In this document: piece by piece, positions 1-7,114 of the stretch
Numbering within the stretch: position 1 is the first letter of the stretch
Layout: each line of letters begins with the position of its first letter
NCBI GenBank assembly: GCA_015065395.1
Contig: SVQJ01000012.1
Location: 1 to 18,477, forward strand
Reading direction: 5' to 3'
Length of the DNA: 18,477 bases
Source of the DNA: Oscillospiraceae bacterium
GTDB taxonomy: Bacteria; Bacillota; Clostridia; Oscillospirales; CAG-272
The notes under the pieces: generated by a model
The model's database searches: none
What the model was told of the DNA's origin: nothing
Seen by the model: the letters and a program-made list of their open reading frames with translations, nothing else
Translations under genes and position numbers: made by a program

Positions 1-228
1 CATGATGCCGGAGTTTACAAAGCCGACCACCATTACCGTGGTAGCAGATGAAGACTGGATGACCATGGTGACCACTAGACCGAGAAGGAAGCCCTTGAAG
101 GTGTTGGAGGTCAGGTTGGCAAGAATGATCTTAAGCTTGTTTCCGGCTCTTTTTTCAAGGGCATCACCCATGATATTCATTCCGAAGAGGAACAGAGCGA
201 GACCGCCGATTAGTCCGAGAATGTCCAA
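1..228 (-). CDS. Na+/phosphate cotransporter family protein, N-terminal part (truncated by window edge)
   Basis: Reading the minus strand from a TTG at 228 gives 76 residues running off the window start in frame. They begin MDILGLIGGLALFLFGMN and contain QSSSATTV at about residues 58-65. The glycine-rich first membrane helix and the QSSSAT motif are the hallmark of the Na/Pi cotransporter family (PF02690; NptA/YjbB-like), membrane proteins that move or gate inorganic phosphate with sodium. The TTG start is chosen because an AAAGGACGG-like ribosome site lies 9-12 bases upstream and the protein then begins as the family usually does. An in-frame GTG further upstream (about residue -23) has no good ribosome site. 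Many relatives carry a C-terminal PhoU-like domain, but that part lies outside the window. The family call is firm; the ion specificity is inferred. Confidence 0.88.
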   Translation of the reverse strand, partial: MDILGLIGGLALFLFGMNIMGDALEKRAGNKLKIILANLTSNTFKGFLLGLVVTMVIQSSSATTVMVVGFVNSGIM

Positions 229-308
229 AATATTGAACCGTCCTTTCTTTTTGGTGAAAAAGGCTGAAATTTCTACAGATAAGCCTATAATCACCTCATT
301 TTACCCAT

Positions 309-317
309 ATTATATCA
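309..317 (-). promoter_or_regulatory. Extended -10 promoter element for the Na/Pi cotransporter gene
   Basis: The minus strand reads TGATATAAT here, an extended -10 (TGn + TATAAT). It lies about 80 bases upstream of the TTG start. No convincing -35 is seen at 17 bases, which fits an extended -10 promoter. Confidence 0.5.
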
Positions 318-464
318 TAAAACCGTCCCTATAAACCGATTTTCGTTAAAAAAATATTAAATATATGTTAAAATTTCGAAACTCATAGCTTTGTCAGGTC
401 AAACCGGTATTTTTTGATGAATGGGGAATACATTTAACAAAAAAACTCTTAGCGGGAGGGAAAT

Positions 465-1772
465 GTGGAAACTGTAAATGCTTGGCTTTCCGGGATCGCC
501 GTTCCTGTTATTCTGCTGGCGGCAGGCATTTATTTCGGAGCTAAAATGAAATTCTTTTTTCTTTTTCATCCGGTGAAGCTTATGAAAAATCTTAGTGAAG
601 CTTCTGTAGCAGGTGGTATATCTCCTTTCCGCGCACTCACTCAGGCTCTTGCAGGGACGCTGGGGGTGGGGAATATGACGGGAGTTGCCGCCGCAATATG
701 TGCCGGGGGTGCAGGTGCGGTTTTTTGGATGTGGGTGAGTGCTTTTCTTGCCATGAGCGTCAAATATTTCGAGGTCGCTCTTGCCGTGCTGTGGCGAAGG
801 AAGGATTCACGTGGATATTACGGCGGTTCAATGTATTACATAAGGGATATATTCAAGGGCCGTTTCCCCATTTTTGCAAAAGCCTTCAGCGCTGTTTTTG
901 CGGTCCTTTGCATTTTCAATTCCCTGATAACGGGTAATATCCTTCAGGTCAATTCCGCCGCAGTGGCGTTTTCGGCTGTACGTCCTCTATGGATCGGTGC
1001 CGTGATCTGCCTTTTGGCAGTGCCTGTTATGGCGGGAAGCGCAAAAAGAGTATCAGCGGTAACTCTCGGCCTTATCCCATTGCTCTCGGGAATATATACT
1101 GCCCTTTCCCTTATCATAATCATTTCAGGGTTCCGTAATGTGCAAAGCGTTTTTATAAGGATATTTAATGAGGCCTTTTCTCTGAGGGCAGCAGGCGGAG
1201 GTGCGGGAGGCTTTTTGATTGCCAACGCCATCCGTTACGGAACCGTGAGAGGAATAATATCCAATGAAGCGGGTATGGGCACGTCTCCCACGGCTCACGC
1301 GGGTGCAAATACCAAAAGCCCTCATCACCAAGGGTGCTTTGGTATATTTGAGGTGTTTGCCGATACCATAGTTCTTTGCACTCTCACTGCGCTGGTCATT
1401 CTTTTGTCGGATGGTATCGAATCGGGGCTTTACGGCATTCAGCTGACCTTGTATGCTTTTTCCTTCGGCGCAGGGCCTGCGGCAGGCATAGTTGTTGCAA
1501 TAAGCGTTATACTCTTTGCTTATGCAACCGTTATCTGCCAGGCTGAATACGGAATAGTTGCACTGAAAAGTCTGACCGACAGAAGTTGGGCCGTTGTGCT
1601 GTACATAGCACTCAGCGGGGCGTGTTGCCTTATCGGCGCCGTTATTTCTGCTGAACGCGTGTGGCAGATGGCAGATATTCTTACCTCCGTTATGACCGTT
1701 TTGAACATACTGTGTCTCCTGTACGCTTGCAGGAAGGGGTATCTTGCCCGTATTATTAAAAAGCTCCAATAA
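465..1772 (+). CDS. AGCS-family sodium:alanine/amino-acid symporter
   Basis: A 435-residue, highly hydrophobic protein of the alanine-or-glycine:cation symporter family (PF01235/TIGR00835), which imports small neutral amino acids with Na+. Visible family signatures are GTLGVGNMTGVA near residue 63, the following GGAGAVFWMW segment, YYGGSMYYI near 123-131, and NEAGMGTSPTAHA near 267-280, which is part of the conserved substrate/ion core. The length is close to the family norm (about 440-480), with a short N-terminus before the first helix. The start is GTG at 465, four bases after GGGAGGG; the ATG two bases earlier is in another frame and stops at once. The gene is not obviously co-transcribed with a neighbour: the Na/Pi gene is divergent, and the downstream gene has its own promoter. 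No riboswitch is recognisable in the leader. The exact substrate (Ala, Gly, Gln) cannot be told from sequence. Confidence 0.93.
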   Translation: METVNAWLSGIAVPVILLAAGIYFGAKMKFFFLFHPVKLMKNLSEASVAGGISPFRALTQALAGTLGVGNMTGVAAAICAGGAGAVFWMWVSAFLAMSVKYFEVALAVLWRRKDSRGYYGGSMYYIRDIFKGRFPIFAKAFSAVFAVLCIFNSLITGNILQVNSAAVAFSAVRPLWIGAVICLLAVPVMAGSAKRVSAVTLGLIPLLSGIYTALSLIIIISGFRNVQSVFIRIFNEAFSLRAAGGGAGGFLIANAIRYGTVRGIISNEAGMGTSPTAHAGANTKSPHHQGCFGIFEVFADTIVLCTLTALVILLSDGIESGLYGIQLTLYAFSFGAGPAAGIVVAISVILFAYATVICQAEYGIVALKSLTDRSWAVVLYIALSGACCLIGAVISAERVWQMADILTSVMTVLNILCLLYACRKGYLARIIKKLQ

Positions 1773-1779
1773 CAGAAAT

Positions 1780-1787
1780 TTGTCGAA
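1780..1787 (+). promoter_or_regulatory. Candidate Spo0A box
   Basis: TTGTCGAA matches the Spo0A-binding consensus described in Bacillus. It lies just after the symporter stop and about 52 bases upstream of the -35 of the abrB-like gene. A second near match, CTGTCGAG, lies at 1828-1835, directly upstream of that -35. Function is inferred from motif and context only; an 8-base match can occur by chance. Confidence 0.45.
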
Positions 1788-1827
1788 ATCGTGTGGAATA
1801 TGGGGTAAGGTTTTTTGGCGAAAAAAG

Positions 1828-1835
1828 CTGTCGAG
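1828..1835 (+). promoter_or_regulatory. Second, weaker candidate Spo0A box
   Basis: CTGTCGAG keeps the TGTCGA core of the 0A box with a mismatch at each end. It lies three bases upstream of the TTGACA at 1839, where a bound regulator would touch RNA polymerase. Confidence 0.3.
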
Positions 1836-1838
1836 TTA

Positions 1839-1867
1839 TTGACAAATACTGTAAATTGTTTTATAAT
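1839..1867 (+). promoter_or_regulatory. Consensus sigma-A promoter of the abrB-like gene
   Basis: TTGACA at 1839-1844 and TATAAT at 1862-1867, separated by exactly 17 bases, with expected initiation near 1874. The spacer and -10 sit inside an imperfect dyad, ACTGTA (1848-1853) and TACAGT (1867-1872). A second dyad, TTGTA-ATA-TACAA (1872-1884), covers the expected start point. These could be operators, for example for autoregulation. Confidence 0.85.
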
Positions 1868-1984
1868 ACAGTTGTAATATACAATATTTGGTAGTTGGGG
1901 TCGCAAAAAGGAAAATAATCTGCATTTGCGGGCCGCGCCGAATTATATAAAAATTATGCTATCTATGAAAGAAAGGATATAAAA

Positions 1985-2227
1985 ATGAAATCACTTGGAA
2001 TGGTAAGAAAGATCGATGAGCTTGGAAGAATAGTTCTCCCCATAGAAATAAGAAGAAATATGGATCTGAATACAGGCGACGGTGTTGAAATGTTCACGGA
2101 GAAGGGCCGTATCATTCTTCAGAAATATGCGCCTGCTTGTATTTTTTGCGGCGAGGCTGACGAGATCATTACCTATAAGGATAAAAAGATATGTCCCGAA
2201 TGCCTTGAGGCATTGAAGAATTTTTGA
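1985..2227 (+). CDS. AbrB-family transition-state regulator with C-terminal zinc-finger-like motif
   Basis: An 80-residue protein. Residues 1-50 form the SpoVT/AbrB swapped-hairpin DNA-binding domain; the segment MVRKIDELGRIVLPIEIRR is nearly diagnostic. The tail has two CxxC pairs (CIFCG near residue 57 and CPECL near 73), a typical zinc-binding arrangement of clostridial AbrB homologues. AbrB proteins are DNA-binding dimers or tetramers that hold back stationary-phase and sporulation genes during growth. The ATG at 1985 follows AAAGGA with 7 bases between. The gene stands alone between a perfect sigma-A promoter (1839) and a strong terminator (2251), so it is monocistronic. Possible Spo0A boxes upstream and spoIIE immediately downstream fit a sporulation-transition role. 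I leave the symbol blank because Clostridia often carry several such paralogues (AbrB, Abh, SpoVT-like). Confidence 0.9.
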   Translation: MKSLGMVRKIDELGRIVLPIEIRRNMDLNTGDGVEMFTEKGRIILQKYAPACIFCGEADEIITYKDKKICPECLEALKNF

Positions 2228-2250
2228 TAAAAGAAATATATTTTCTGCGT

Positions 2251-2306
2251 TTCCCCGTAAGCTTTAGTCCTTTTGTGACTAAAGCTTTGCGGGGAATCTT
2301 TTTTTT
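2251..2306 (+). terminator. Strong intrinsic terminator after the abrB-like gene
   Basis: A long stem pairs TTCCCCGTAAGCTTTAGTC (from 2251) with GACTAAAGCTTTGCGGGGAA (ending about 2296), with a small internal mismatch and a CTTTTGT loop. It is followed by a run of T up to 2306. It isolates the abrB-like gene from spoIIE. Confidence 0.93.
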
Positions 2307-2447
2307 GCTCTTTTCCCGTTTCCTTTTTTCAAAACCCTACAAATAGCGAAAGCAGTAAACGACCCGGTTTTTGCTCTTTATGTAATAGAATTCATGTACG
2401 CAAAGAGTCGGCAAACGGCCGGGAGAAAAAGAAAAGGAATGTTTGAT

Positions 2448-4778
2448 ATGAAAAGGATAATCGGAGCAACTGAAGGCTTTATCGGTTCTGTGATAAAGCA
2501 GGGCGAGTCAATATGGAAAAGGATCTTCGCCGGAGAGGCATGGGAGCTTGTATACTCCATTCAAGCTTTTGCTCTTTCGCTTATTTTGGGAGGAGTGCGT
2601 TTTCCACTGGGGACATATCCCTTTGGATTTGCCGTGCTGTGCGCATTCAGAGGGGGATATAACGTGGCTGCGGCGTTTTCAGGGGTAATGCTCTCAACCG
2701 TTTTTCTGCAGGGCACGTCAATAAACTATGTTATATCTTACATAGCGGTTTTTTGTGTAAGGATAATTATATGCTTTTTCAAGGGAGAATTTAGGGTCGG
2801 TCCGGGAATGGTAAAAAAGCTGTTTTGCGAAAAGGGGCATATAAGGCTTATTCTGTCGGTCATCGGCTCAGCGGTGAGCGGCCTTTTGATGATAATAAAG
2901 AGCACGAGCATCTATTACGGAACGTTCTCGGCACTTTTCGGAATGGCAGTTACTGCGCTTGTGTGTGCGTCTCTCATATTTTTTGATGACAGGACAAGCT
3001 CTGCAAAGCTTAGAAGGGTAGGTTTGGCAGTGCTTCTAGCAGGTGTGACCGCGGGTCTCGGCAATATAGGCTTACCCTTTAATACGGGGGCGGTGGCGGC
3101 TTTCTTTCTGGCGGTGTGGATAGGCAGTGCTTCTCCGTCATTTGGCTGCACTGTGGGACTTTTGTGCGGTTTGAGTGCGGGGGGAGAATATTGCTGTGCT
3201 TTTGGTATCAGCGCGGTGATATCCTCGCTTATAAGCAATTACACAAAGGCAGGAGCAGTGGCGCTTGCCGCTCTCGGCGCGGCTGTGCTGTCGCTTTTCT
3301 CCGGCGGCTTTGATGCAGTAGGCGATGTTATGGCGGAGATCGTATTTTCCGCTGCGATCGCCGCGCCTGTAATGAGCCTTGAGTGGCTTAATCCGGAAAG
3401 ATTTTCTCTGCTTTCCGAAACAGAGAAGGAGACTTTTGAAAATGATACAGAGCTTTCGCCCTTTGAACGGTATGGGAGGATAGGTCAGTCCTTTGCCACG
3501 CTTTCCAAAATGCTCAGGGAGATCAGTGATAAAATGCGTCTTCCCCAAAAAGGGGAGGCCTATCGGATATGTACTGCGGCAAGAGCGAGATTTTGTAACG
3601 GGTGCGTTCACGAGGAGCTGTGCTCGGGAAAGGATGAGCCTACGGTAACGTCTATGTTCAAAAACATGGCGTACAGGCTTTCCACCAACGGCAGAGTCAG
3701 TGCAAGGATCGTACCGGACAGCGTTGCGTCACGCTGTCACAACATTGATGGGATAATTGACAGCGTCAATTCCTCTGCGAGAAAAGCGGCACGCCTTTCG
3801 GGAGATGCGAGAAGGATTGAGCTTTTTGCATCGGATTACAGTGCCCTGGCAGAGATACTTTCAAACGTAAGCAGTGATACGGACTATGAGAGGGATCGGG
3901 AAAAGGAGGCTGAGCTTTCCGATTCTCTTGCCGGCATAGGATTTGAATTTGCCTCTGCTTCGGTTTACGGAAAACGCTCACGGAGGATATATCTGAGAGG
4001 AATAGATATGAAGGTATGCAGCGCGGGGGGCGAAGATATACGGGAATGCGCGGAAAAAGTAGTTGATTCAAAGCTTTCCGATCCTGAATTCAGCATAGAA
4101 GGAAGGCTTGTGAATGCGGCTATGCGTTCCCTGCCAAAATTCAAAATAAGAGCCGGAAGGTGTGCCCTTCGCTCCGATAGGGATAATCAATGCGGCGACA
4201 GCGTTTGCTTTTTTGAAAACGATGAGGGCTATTATTACGGTCTGGTCTCCGACGGAATGGGAAGCGGCAGAGAGGCGGCGCTCACCAGCGGCATTTCCTG
4301 CGCTTTTTTGGAGAAGCTACTATCCTCGGGATGCCCCATGAGAAGCACCCTGGAGCTTTTGAACTGTTTTGTGCGCGGCTCGGGCAGTGAGTGCTTCACT
4401 ACCGTTGATCTGATGGAGGCTGATCTGTATACCGGAAAGGCTCGCTTTGTAAAAAGCGGCGCGGCACCAAGCTTTGTGATACGTAAGGGGAATCTGTACA
4501 GGTTGCATTCCAAAACGGTTCCCGTGGGCATTATGCGCGCGCTGGATGCGGAGGCGGTGTCCTTTGATCTTTGTGTCGGGGATATCGTGATAATGATGAG
4601 CGATGGAGTGACGGGATCCTATGAGGACTGTCCGTGGCTCTACAGCCTTCTCTGCGAGGATCTTTTGGAAATGGATACGCCGGAAAAAATGTCATCCTGT
4701 ATTGCCCATGCCGCCGCAAGGAATACAGGTAAGGAGGATGATATAACCGTTTGCGTCATGAAGGTGGAGGCGGCGTGA
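2448..4778 (+). CDS. spoIIE: Stage II sporulation protein E (SpoIIE), PP2C-type phosphatase
   Basis: A 776-residue membrane-anchored serine phosphatase. In Bacillus SpoIIE dephosphorylates SpoIIAA at the polar septum, which frees sigma-F in the forespore. Residues 1 to about 310 are a run of about ten membrane helices. A central cytosolic region follows with a cysteine cluster (FCNGCVHEELC near 383-393) seen in SpoIIE proteins. The last 200 residues are a PP2C domain with its metal-binding acids in SDGMGSG (about 600), MSDGV (about 718) and DDITV (about 764). The length is slightly below the 827 residues of B. subtilis. I chose ATG 2448 because AAAAGGA (2432-2438) lies nine bases upstream. 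In-frame ATGs at 2394 and 2439 lack a well-placed ribosome site. The gene is monocistronic, and the DNA after it is hairpin-rich and non-coding. I see no clear -35/-10 or 0A box directly in front of it. Confidence 0.95.
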   Translation: MKRIIGATEGFIGSVIKQGESIWKRIFAGEAWELVYSIQAFALSLILGGVRFPLGTYPFGFAVLCAFRGGYNVAAAFSGVMLSTVFLQGTSINYVISYIAVFCVRIIICFFKGEFRVGPGMVKKLFCEKGHIRLILSVIGSAVSGLLMIIKSTSIYYGTFSALFGMAVTALVCASLIFFDDRTSSAKLRRVGLAVLLAGVTAGLGNIGLPFNTGAVAAFFLAVWIGSASPSFGCTVGLLCGLSAGGEYCCAFGISAVISSLISNYTKAGAVALAALGAAVLSLFSGGFDAVGDVMAEIVFSAAIAAPVMSLEWLNPERFSLLSETEKETFENDTELSPFERYGRIGQSFATLSKMLREISDKMRLPQKGEAYRICTAARARFCNGCVHEELCSGKDEPTVTSMFKNMAYRLSTNGRVSARIVPDSVASRCHNIDGIIDSVNSSARKAARLSGDARRIELFASDYSALAEILSNVSSDTDYERDREKEAELSDSLAGIGFEFASASVYGKRSRRIYLRGIDMKVCSAGGEDIRECAEKVVDSKLSDPEFSIEGRLVNAAMRSLPKFKIRAGRCALRSDRDNQCGDSVCFFENDEGYYYGLVSDGMGSGREAALTSGISCAFLEKLLSSGCPMRSTLELLNCFVRGSGSECFTTVDLMEADLYTGKARFVKSGAAPSFVIRKGNLYRLHSKTVPVGIMRALDAEAVSFDLCVGDIVIMMSDGVTGSYEDCPWLYSLLCEDLLEMDTPEKMSSCIAHAAARNTGKEDDITVCVMKVEAA

Positions 4779-4786
4779 GGGATAAT

Positions 4787-4810
4787 GTTCTTTCCTTGAA
4801 AGGAAAGAAC
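4787..4810 (+). repeat. Short hairpin after spoIIE
   Basis: GTTCTTTCC (4787-4795) and GGAAAGAAC (4802-4810) form a perfect 9-bp stem around TTGAAA, nine bases after the spoIIE stop. No T-run follows, so it is not a standard terminator. It is the first of four hairpins in the 293-base gap between spoIIE and the converging S1-repeat gene. Confidence 0.6.
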
Positions 4811-4856
4811 CAAAGGAACTTTAAGAAGACGGACGATAGCTAATAGGCAAAAAGGC

Positions 4857-4920
4857 CCTAAAAAGAGGGTAGAACGGAAAAATGAACGAGCTCATTTTTC
4901 CGTTCTACCCTCTTTTTAGG
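4857..4920. repeat. Perfect 29-bp inverted repeat between converging genes
   Basis: Bases 4857-4885 are the exact reverse complement of 4892-4920, leaving a 6-base loop (ACGAGC). The arms start CCTAAAAAGAGGG and end CCCTCTTTTTAGG. The T-tract lies inside the stem, so either strand would make a very stable hairpin. It may stop transcription from both converging genes, or it may be a MITE-like or REP-like element. No short coding frame through it is credible. Confidence 0.8.
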
Positions 4921-4923
4921 CTT

Positions 4924-4972
4924 GGGCACCCAAGGTGCCCGCCAAAGCAGAGGTCTGCTTTGGCGACTCCTT
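4924..4972. repeat. Two adjacent hairpins, the second followed by a T-run
   Basis: GGGCACC-CAA-GGTGCCC occupies 4924-4940. It is followed at once by CGCCAAAGCAG / CTGCTTTGGCG (4940-4965) with a four-base loop, then ACTCC and six T. The second hairpin plus T-run could terminate plus-strand transcription from spoIIE. Together with the 29-bp repeat just upstream it forms a tight cluster of secondary structure. Confidence 0.55.
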
Positions 4973-4999
4973 TTTTGCTGCAAGATCCGGCGAAACCCA

Positions 5000-5045
5000 T
5001 TTGCAAAGTTTTTTGCCAAGCTTTTTTTCAAAAAAGCGACCGTTT
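5000..5045 (+). repeat. Dispersed repeat, copy 1
   Basis: Shares ordered blocks with 18373-18440: TTTGCAA, AAGCTTTTTTTC and CAAAAAAGCGACCGTTT. Here the middle and last blocks abut, making the hairpin GCTTTTTT-TC-AAAAAAGC; in the other copy ten bases separate the hairpin arms. Both copies are intergenic, which suggests a short genome-wide repeat family. Confidence 0.5.
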
Positions 5046-5071
5046 CTCCATGTTAAAAAATCCGTTTGCAA

Positions 5072-6022
5072 CTATTTATCGAAAACCGTTTCGATGGCTT
5101 TAGTGCATTCTTTGGGGGAGTATCGCCAATGAGATATATGCTTAACCTTGCCGGTATCGATGAAATATTTTATCGGGCTGAAGGAATGCTTTTTATGGCT
5201 GTCGATGATGACCAGCTTTATTTTCATTCTTTCGGGAATTATGCTTTTTATGTAAACGGAGCAGGAGTCTCCCGGAGAAATATCCTCTTTAAGCTCTGCA
5301 AGGCCCGCGAGATTCGGGGCAAGCTCAACGAAGATTCCATAGCTTTCAATGCTTCTGACTATGCCTGAAACGCAGGATCCTTGGGAAAACGATGCGGCAT
5401 TCTCCTCCCATGTTCCCAGAAGCTCGCGAAGGGACATATAGATACGTCCGCTTTCTTTGTCAGCTGTTTTGACGGCACAGTAAATTTTCTGTCCGGGATA
5501 AAGGCGGTCTCGGGGGTGGAATATTCTCGAAACCGAAATAGAGTCCACGCATACAAGAGAAACCGTGCCGCAGCCTATGTCAACGAATGCGCCGAAGGGG
5601 TCGAGATGGGTCACCGTGCAAGGGATAATATCCCCGGGGATGAGCTTTGAAATATAGTTTTCGCGGCACTCCTTCTGAGCCGCCTTTCTTGAAAGGATAA
5701 CCTTTGGGGGGCTTTGGGTATCATCGATGCTCAATATTTTGAAGCAGCAGGGCTTGCCCACCCTTGTTATGACGGCGATGTCCTTGGTTCCTTCGGATGA
5801 GAATTGAGCCTCTTCCTTTGGGATGATCCCCTCACAGCAGCCCAGATCCACGCGCAGACTCATATCTGAGCAATCGCAGAGGGTCGCCATCCCTTCGAGT
5901 ATTTTCCCTCGGTGCATTGCTCTTTCCAGCATCCTGAGGGATGCTGTGTACATAACGTTCATGTCTGTGTCTATGAGACTTCCCTCGGGCAGATAGATGT
6001 TTTCCGTGCTTTTTCTTTCCAT
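5072..6022 (-). CDS. S1 RNA-binding-domain protein (three S1-like repeats)
   Basis: A 316-residue soluble protein. Two S1/OB-fold repeats are clear: about 128-200, with VTHLDPFGAFVDIGCG and ending in RIYMSLRELLG, and about 213-275, with IVRSIESYGIFVELAPNLAGL. A degenerate S1-like fold probably occupies about 41-110 (VDLGCCEGIIPKEE, then KVILSRK). This resembles the short, S1-related proteins of Firmicutes sometimes annotated as 30S ribosomal protein S1 homologues. It is shorter than Gram-negative S1 (six repeats), and its exact RNA target is unknown. The start at 6022 is preceded by AGGAAGG about ten bases upstream. It is divergent from the YitT-family gene across a 91-base gap and converges on spoIIE. 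The last 40 residues after the third repeat are basic and not recognised. Confidence 0.85.
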   Translation of the reverse strand: MERKSTENIYLPEGSLIDTDMNVMYTASLRMLERAMHRGKILEGMATLCDCSDMSLRVDLGCCEGIIPKEEAQFSSEGTKDIAVITRVGKPCCFKILSIDDTQSPPKVILSRKAAQKECRENYISKLIPGDIIPCTVTHLDPFGAFVDIGCGTVSLVCVDSISVSRIFHPRDRLYPGQKIYCAVKTADKESGRIYMSLRELLGTWEENAASFSQGSCVSGIVRSIESYGIFVELAPNLAGLAELKEDISPGDSCSVYIKSIIPERMKIKLVIIDSHKKHSFSPIKYFIDTGKVKHISHWRYSPKECTKAIETVFDK

Positions 6023-6113
6023 TGCGGTTTTACCTTCCTCTCTTTATCGGCTTTTGTACATTTTATGAAGGGCCGCGGGGAATTATAACCGTATAACGCT
6101 TTTGGAGCTGAGT

Positions 6114-6974
6114 ATGAACACAAAAAAAGAAAACATCAGATATCTTTTGGGAAAGATCATATTTCTCATTGCCGGATCTATTCTATACGGTCTTGCAGTG
6201 AATATGTTTATCTCCCCGGGCGGGATAACCATGGGCGGCTTTACGGGTATTTCCACCACGCTGAACCGCCTTTTTTCCACGCCCGTGGGATTCATGATAA
6301 TCCTTTTGAATATTCCTGTTTTTGCTTTGGAGGTGAGAACGGGCGGAGGAAGGCTCGGCCTTATAAATGCGATATTGGGCGTTGTGGGTACCTCTGTTGC
6401 CACCGATGCTCTTTCAGCCCTCCCTTATACACACAGCGATTCCTTGCTTTCCTGTGTTTTCGGAGGACTTCTCTTGGGAGCGGGAACCGGTCTGCTTTTA
6501 TCCAAGGGATATACCACCGGGGGATCAGATCTGATCGCCCATATACTGCACAGAAGATTTCCTTTTCTTTCAACGGGAAAGCTGATCCTTTTCATAGATG
6601 CATCGATAGTGCTTCTTTGCTCGGGAGTTTTGGGAACAGGCTGGGGAATACTATTCTCCTTTGCCGCCCTCTGGTGCTTTTCCACAGCGCTTGACAGCGT
6701 TCTGGACGGATTCGGAGGCTCTAAGCTTGTGATGATAATATCGGACAGATATGAGGAGATCGCCGACAGGATAACCCTGCGCCTTAAAAGAGGGGTAACG
6801 GTGCTTTCAGGGAAAGGATGGTATACGGGAAGAGAAAAAAAGGTGCTTTTCTGCGCGGTGAAAAGAGGGGAGATATTCGCGCTCACCGAGCTTGTCAGAA
6901 GAACGGACAGAGGCGCATTCGTCACCGTATGCGATGCTCACGACGTCCTCGGCGAGGGATTTCGGAAAATGTAG
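6114..6974 (+). CDS. YitT family integral membrane protein (DUF161 + DUF2179)
   Basis: A 286-residue protein. Residues about 10-200 hold five or six hydrophobic helices with the family patterns GLAVNMFISPGGITMGGFTG and GTGLLLSKGYTTGGSDLIA. The C-terminal 80 or so residues, beginning near KLVMIISDRYEEIADRI and ending GEGFRKM, are the cytosolic DUF2179 domain, whose relatives bind small ligands. The YitT family is widespread in Firmicutes with several paralogues per genome and no firmly assigned transport substrate. The start is ATG 6114, with GGAG six bases before it; the TTG twelve bases earlier overlaps that ribosome site. No terminator is seen before the sigma-factor gene 140 bases downstream. 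Confidence 0.9.
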   Translation: MNTKKENIRYLLGKIIFLIAGSILYGLAVNMFISPGGITMGGFTGISTTLNRLFSTPVGFMIILLNIPVFALEVRTGGGRLGLINAILGVVGTSVATDALSALPYTHSDSLLSCVFGGLLLGAGTGLLLSKGYTTGGSDLIAHILHRRFPFLSTGKLILFIDASIVLLCSGVLGTGWGILFSFAALWCFSTALDSVLDGFGGSKLVMIISDRYEEIADRITLRLKRGVTVLSGKGWYTGREKKVLFCAVKRGEIFALTELVRRTDRGAFVTVCDAHDVLGEGFRKM

Positions 6975-7042
6975 AGCATTCTTTTGTTAATAGTCTGAGA
7001 AAAGCGGAGAGTAATAGCAAGGTGGAATTTTCGAAAAAAATG

Positions 7043-7051
7043 TGATATAAT
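7043..7051 (+). promoter_or_regulatory. Extended -10 element for the ECF sigma-factor gene
   Basis: TGATATAAT, an extended -10 box, lies 64 bases upstream of the ATG at 7115. Only a poor -35 (TGGAAT, 17 bases upstream) is visible. Confidence 0.5.
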
Positions 7052-7114
7052 TTTGAAAAAGGGTGCAACCGAAGTGAAGTGAAGAACACTATATGTGCGA
7101 AGGGAGGCGAAAAT

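Noticed and set aside
2..334. Plus-strand open frame at the window start
   Set aside because: The opposite strand encodes a clear Na/Pi cotransporter N-terminus with the QSSSAT motif; the plus frame is its shadow.
300..464. Riboswitch upstream of the AGCS symporter (glycine riboswitches often precede such genes)
   Set aside because: The 165-base gap is AT-rich, shows no conserved glycine-aptamer core or terminator, and is shared with a divergent promoter.
1125..1769. Long minus-strand open frame inside the symporter gene
   Set aside because: It overlaps the well-supported AGCS gene, has low-complexity shadow composition and no ribosome site.
4882..5132. Two plus-strand open frames across the hairpin cluster
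   Set aside because: They start inside the perfect palindrome, run through hairpins and into the end of the S1-repeat gene, and their translations look random.
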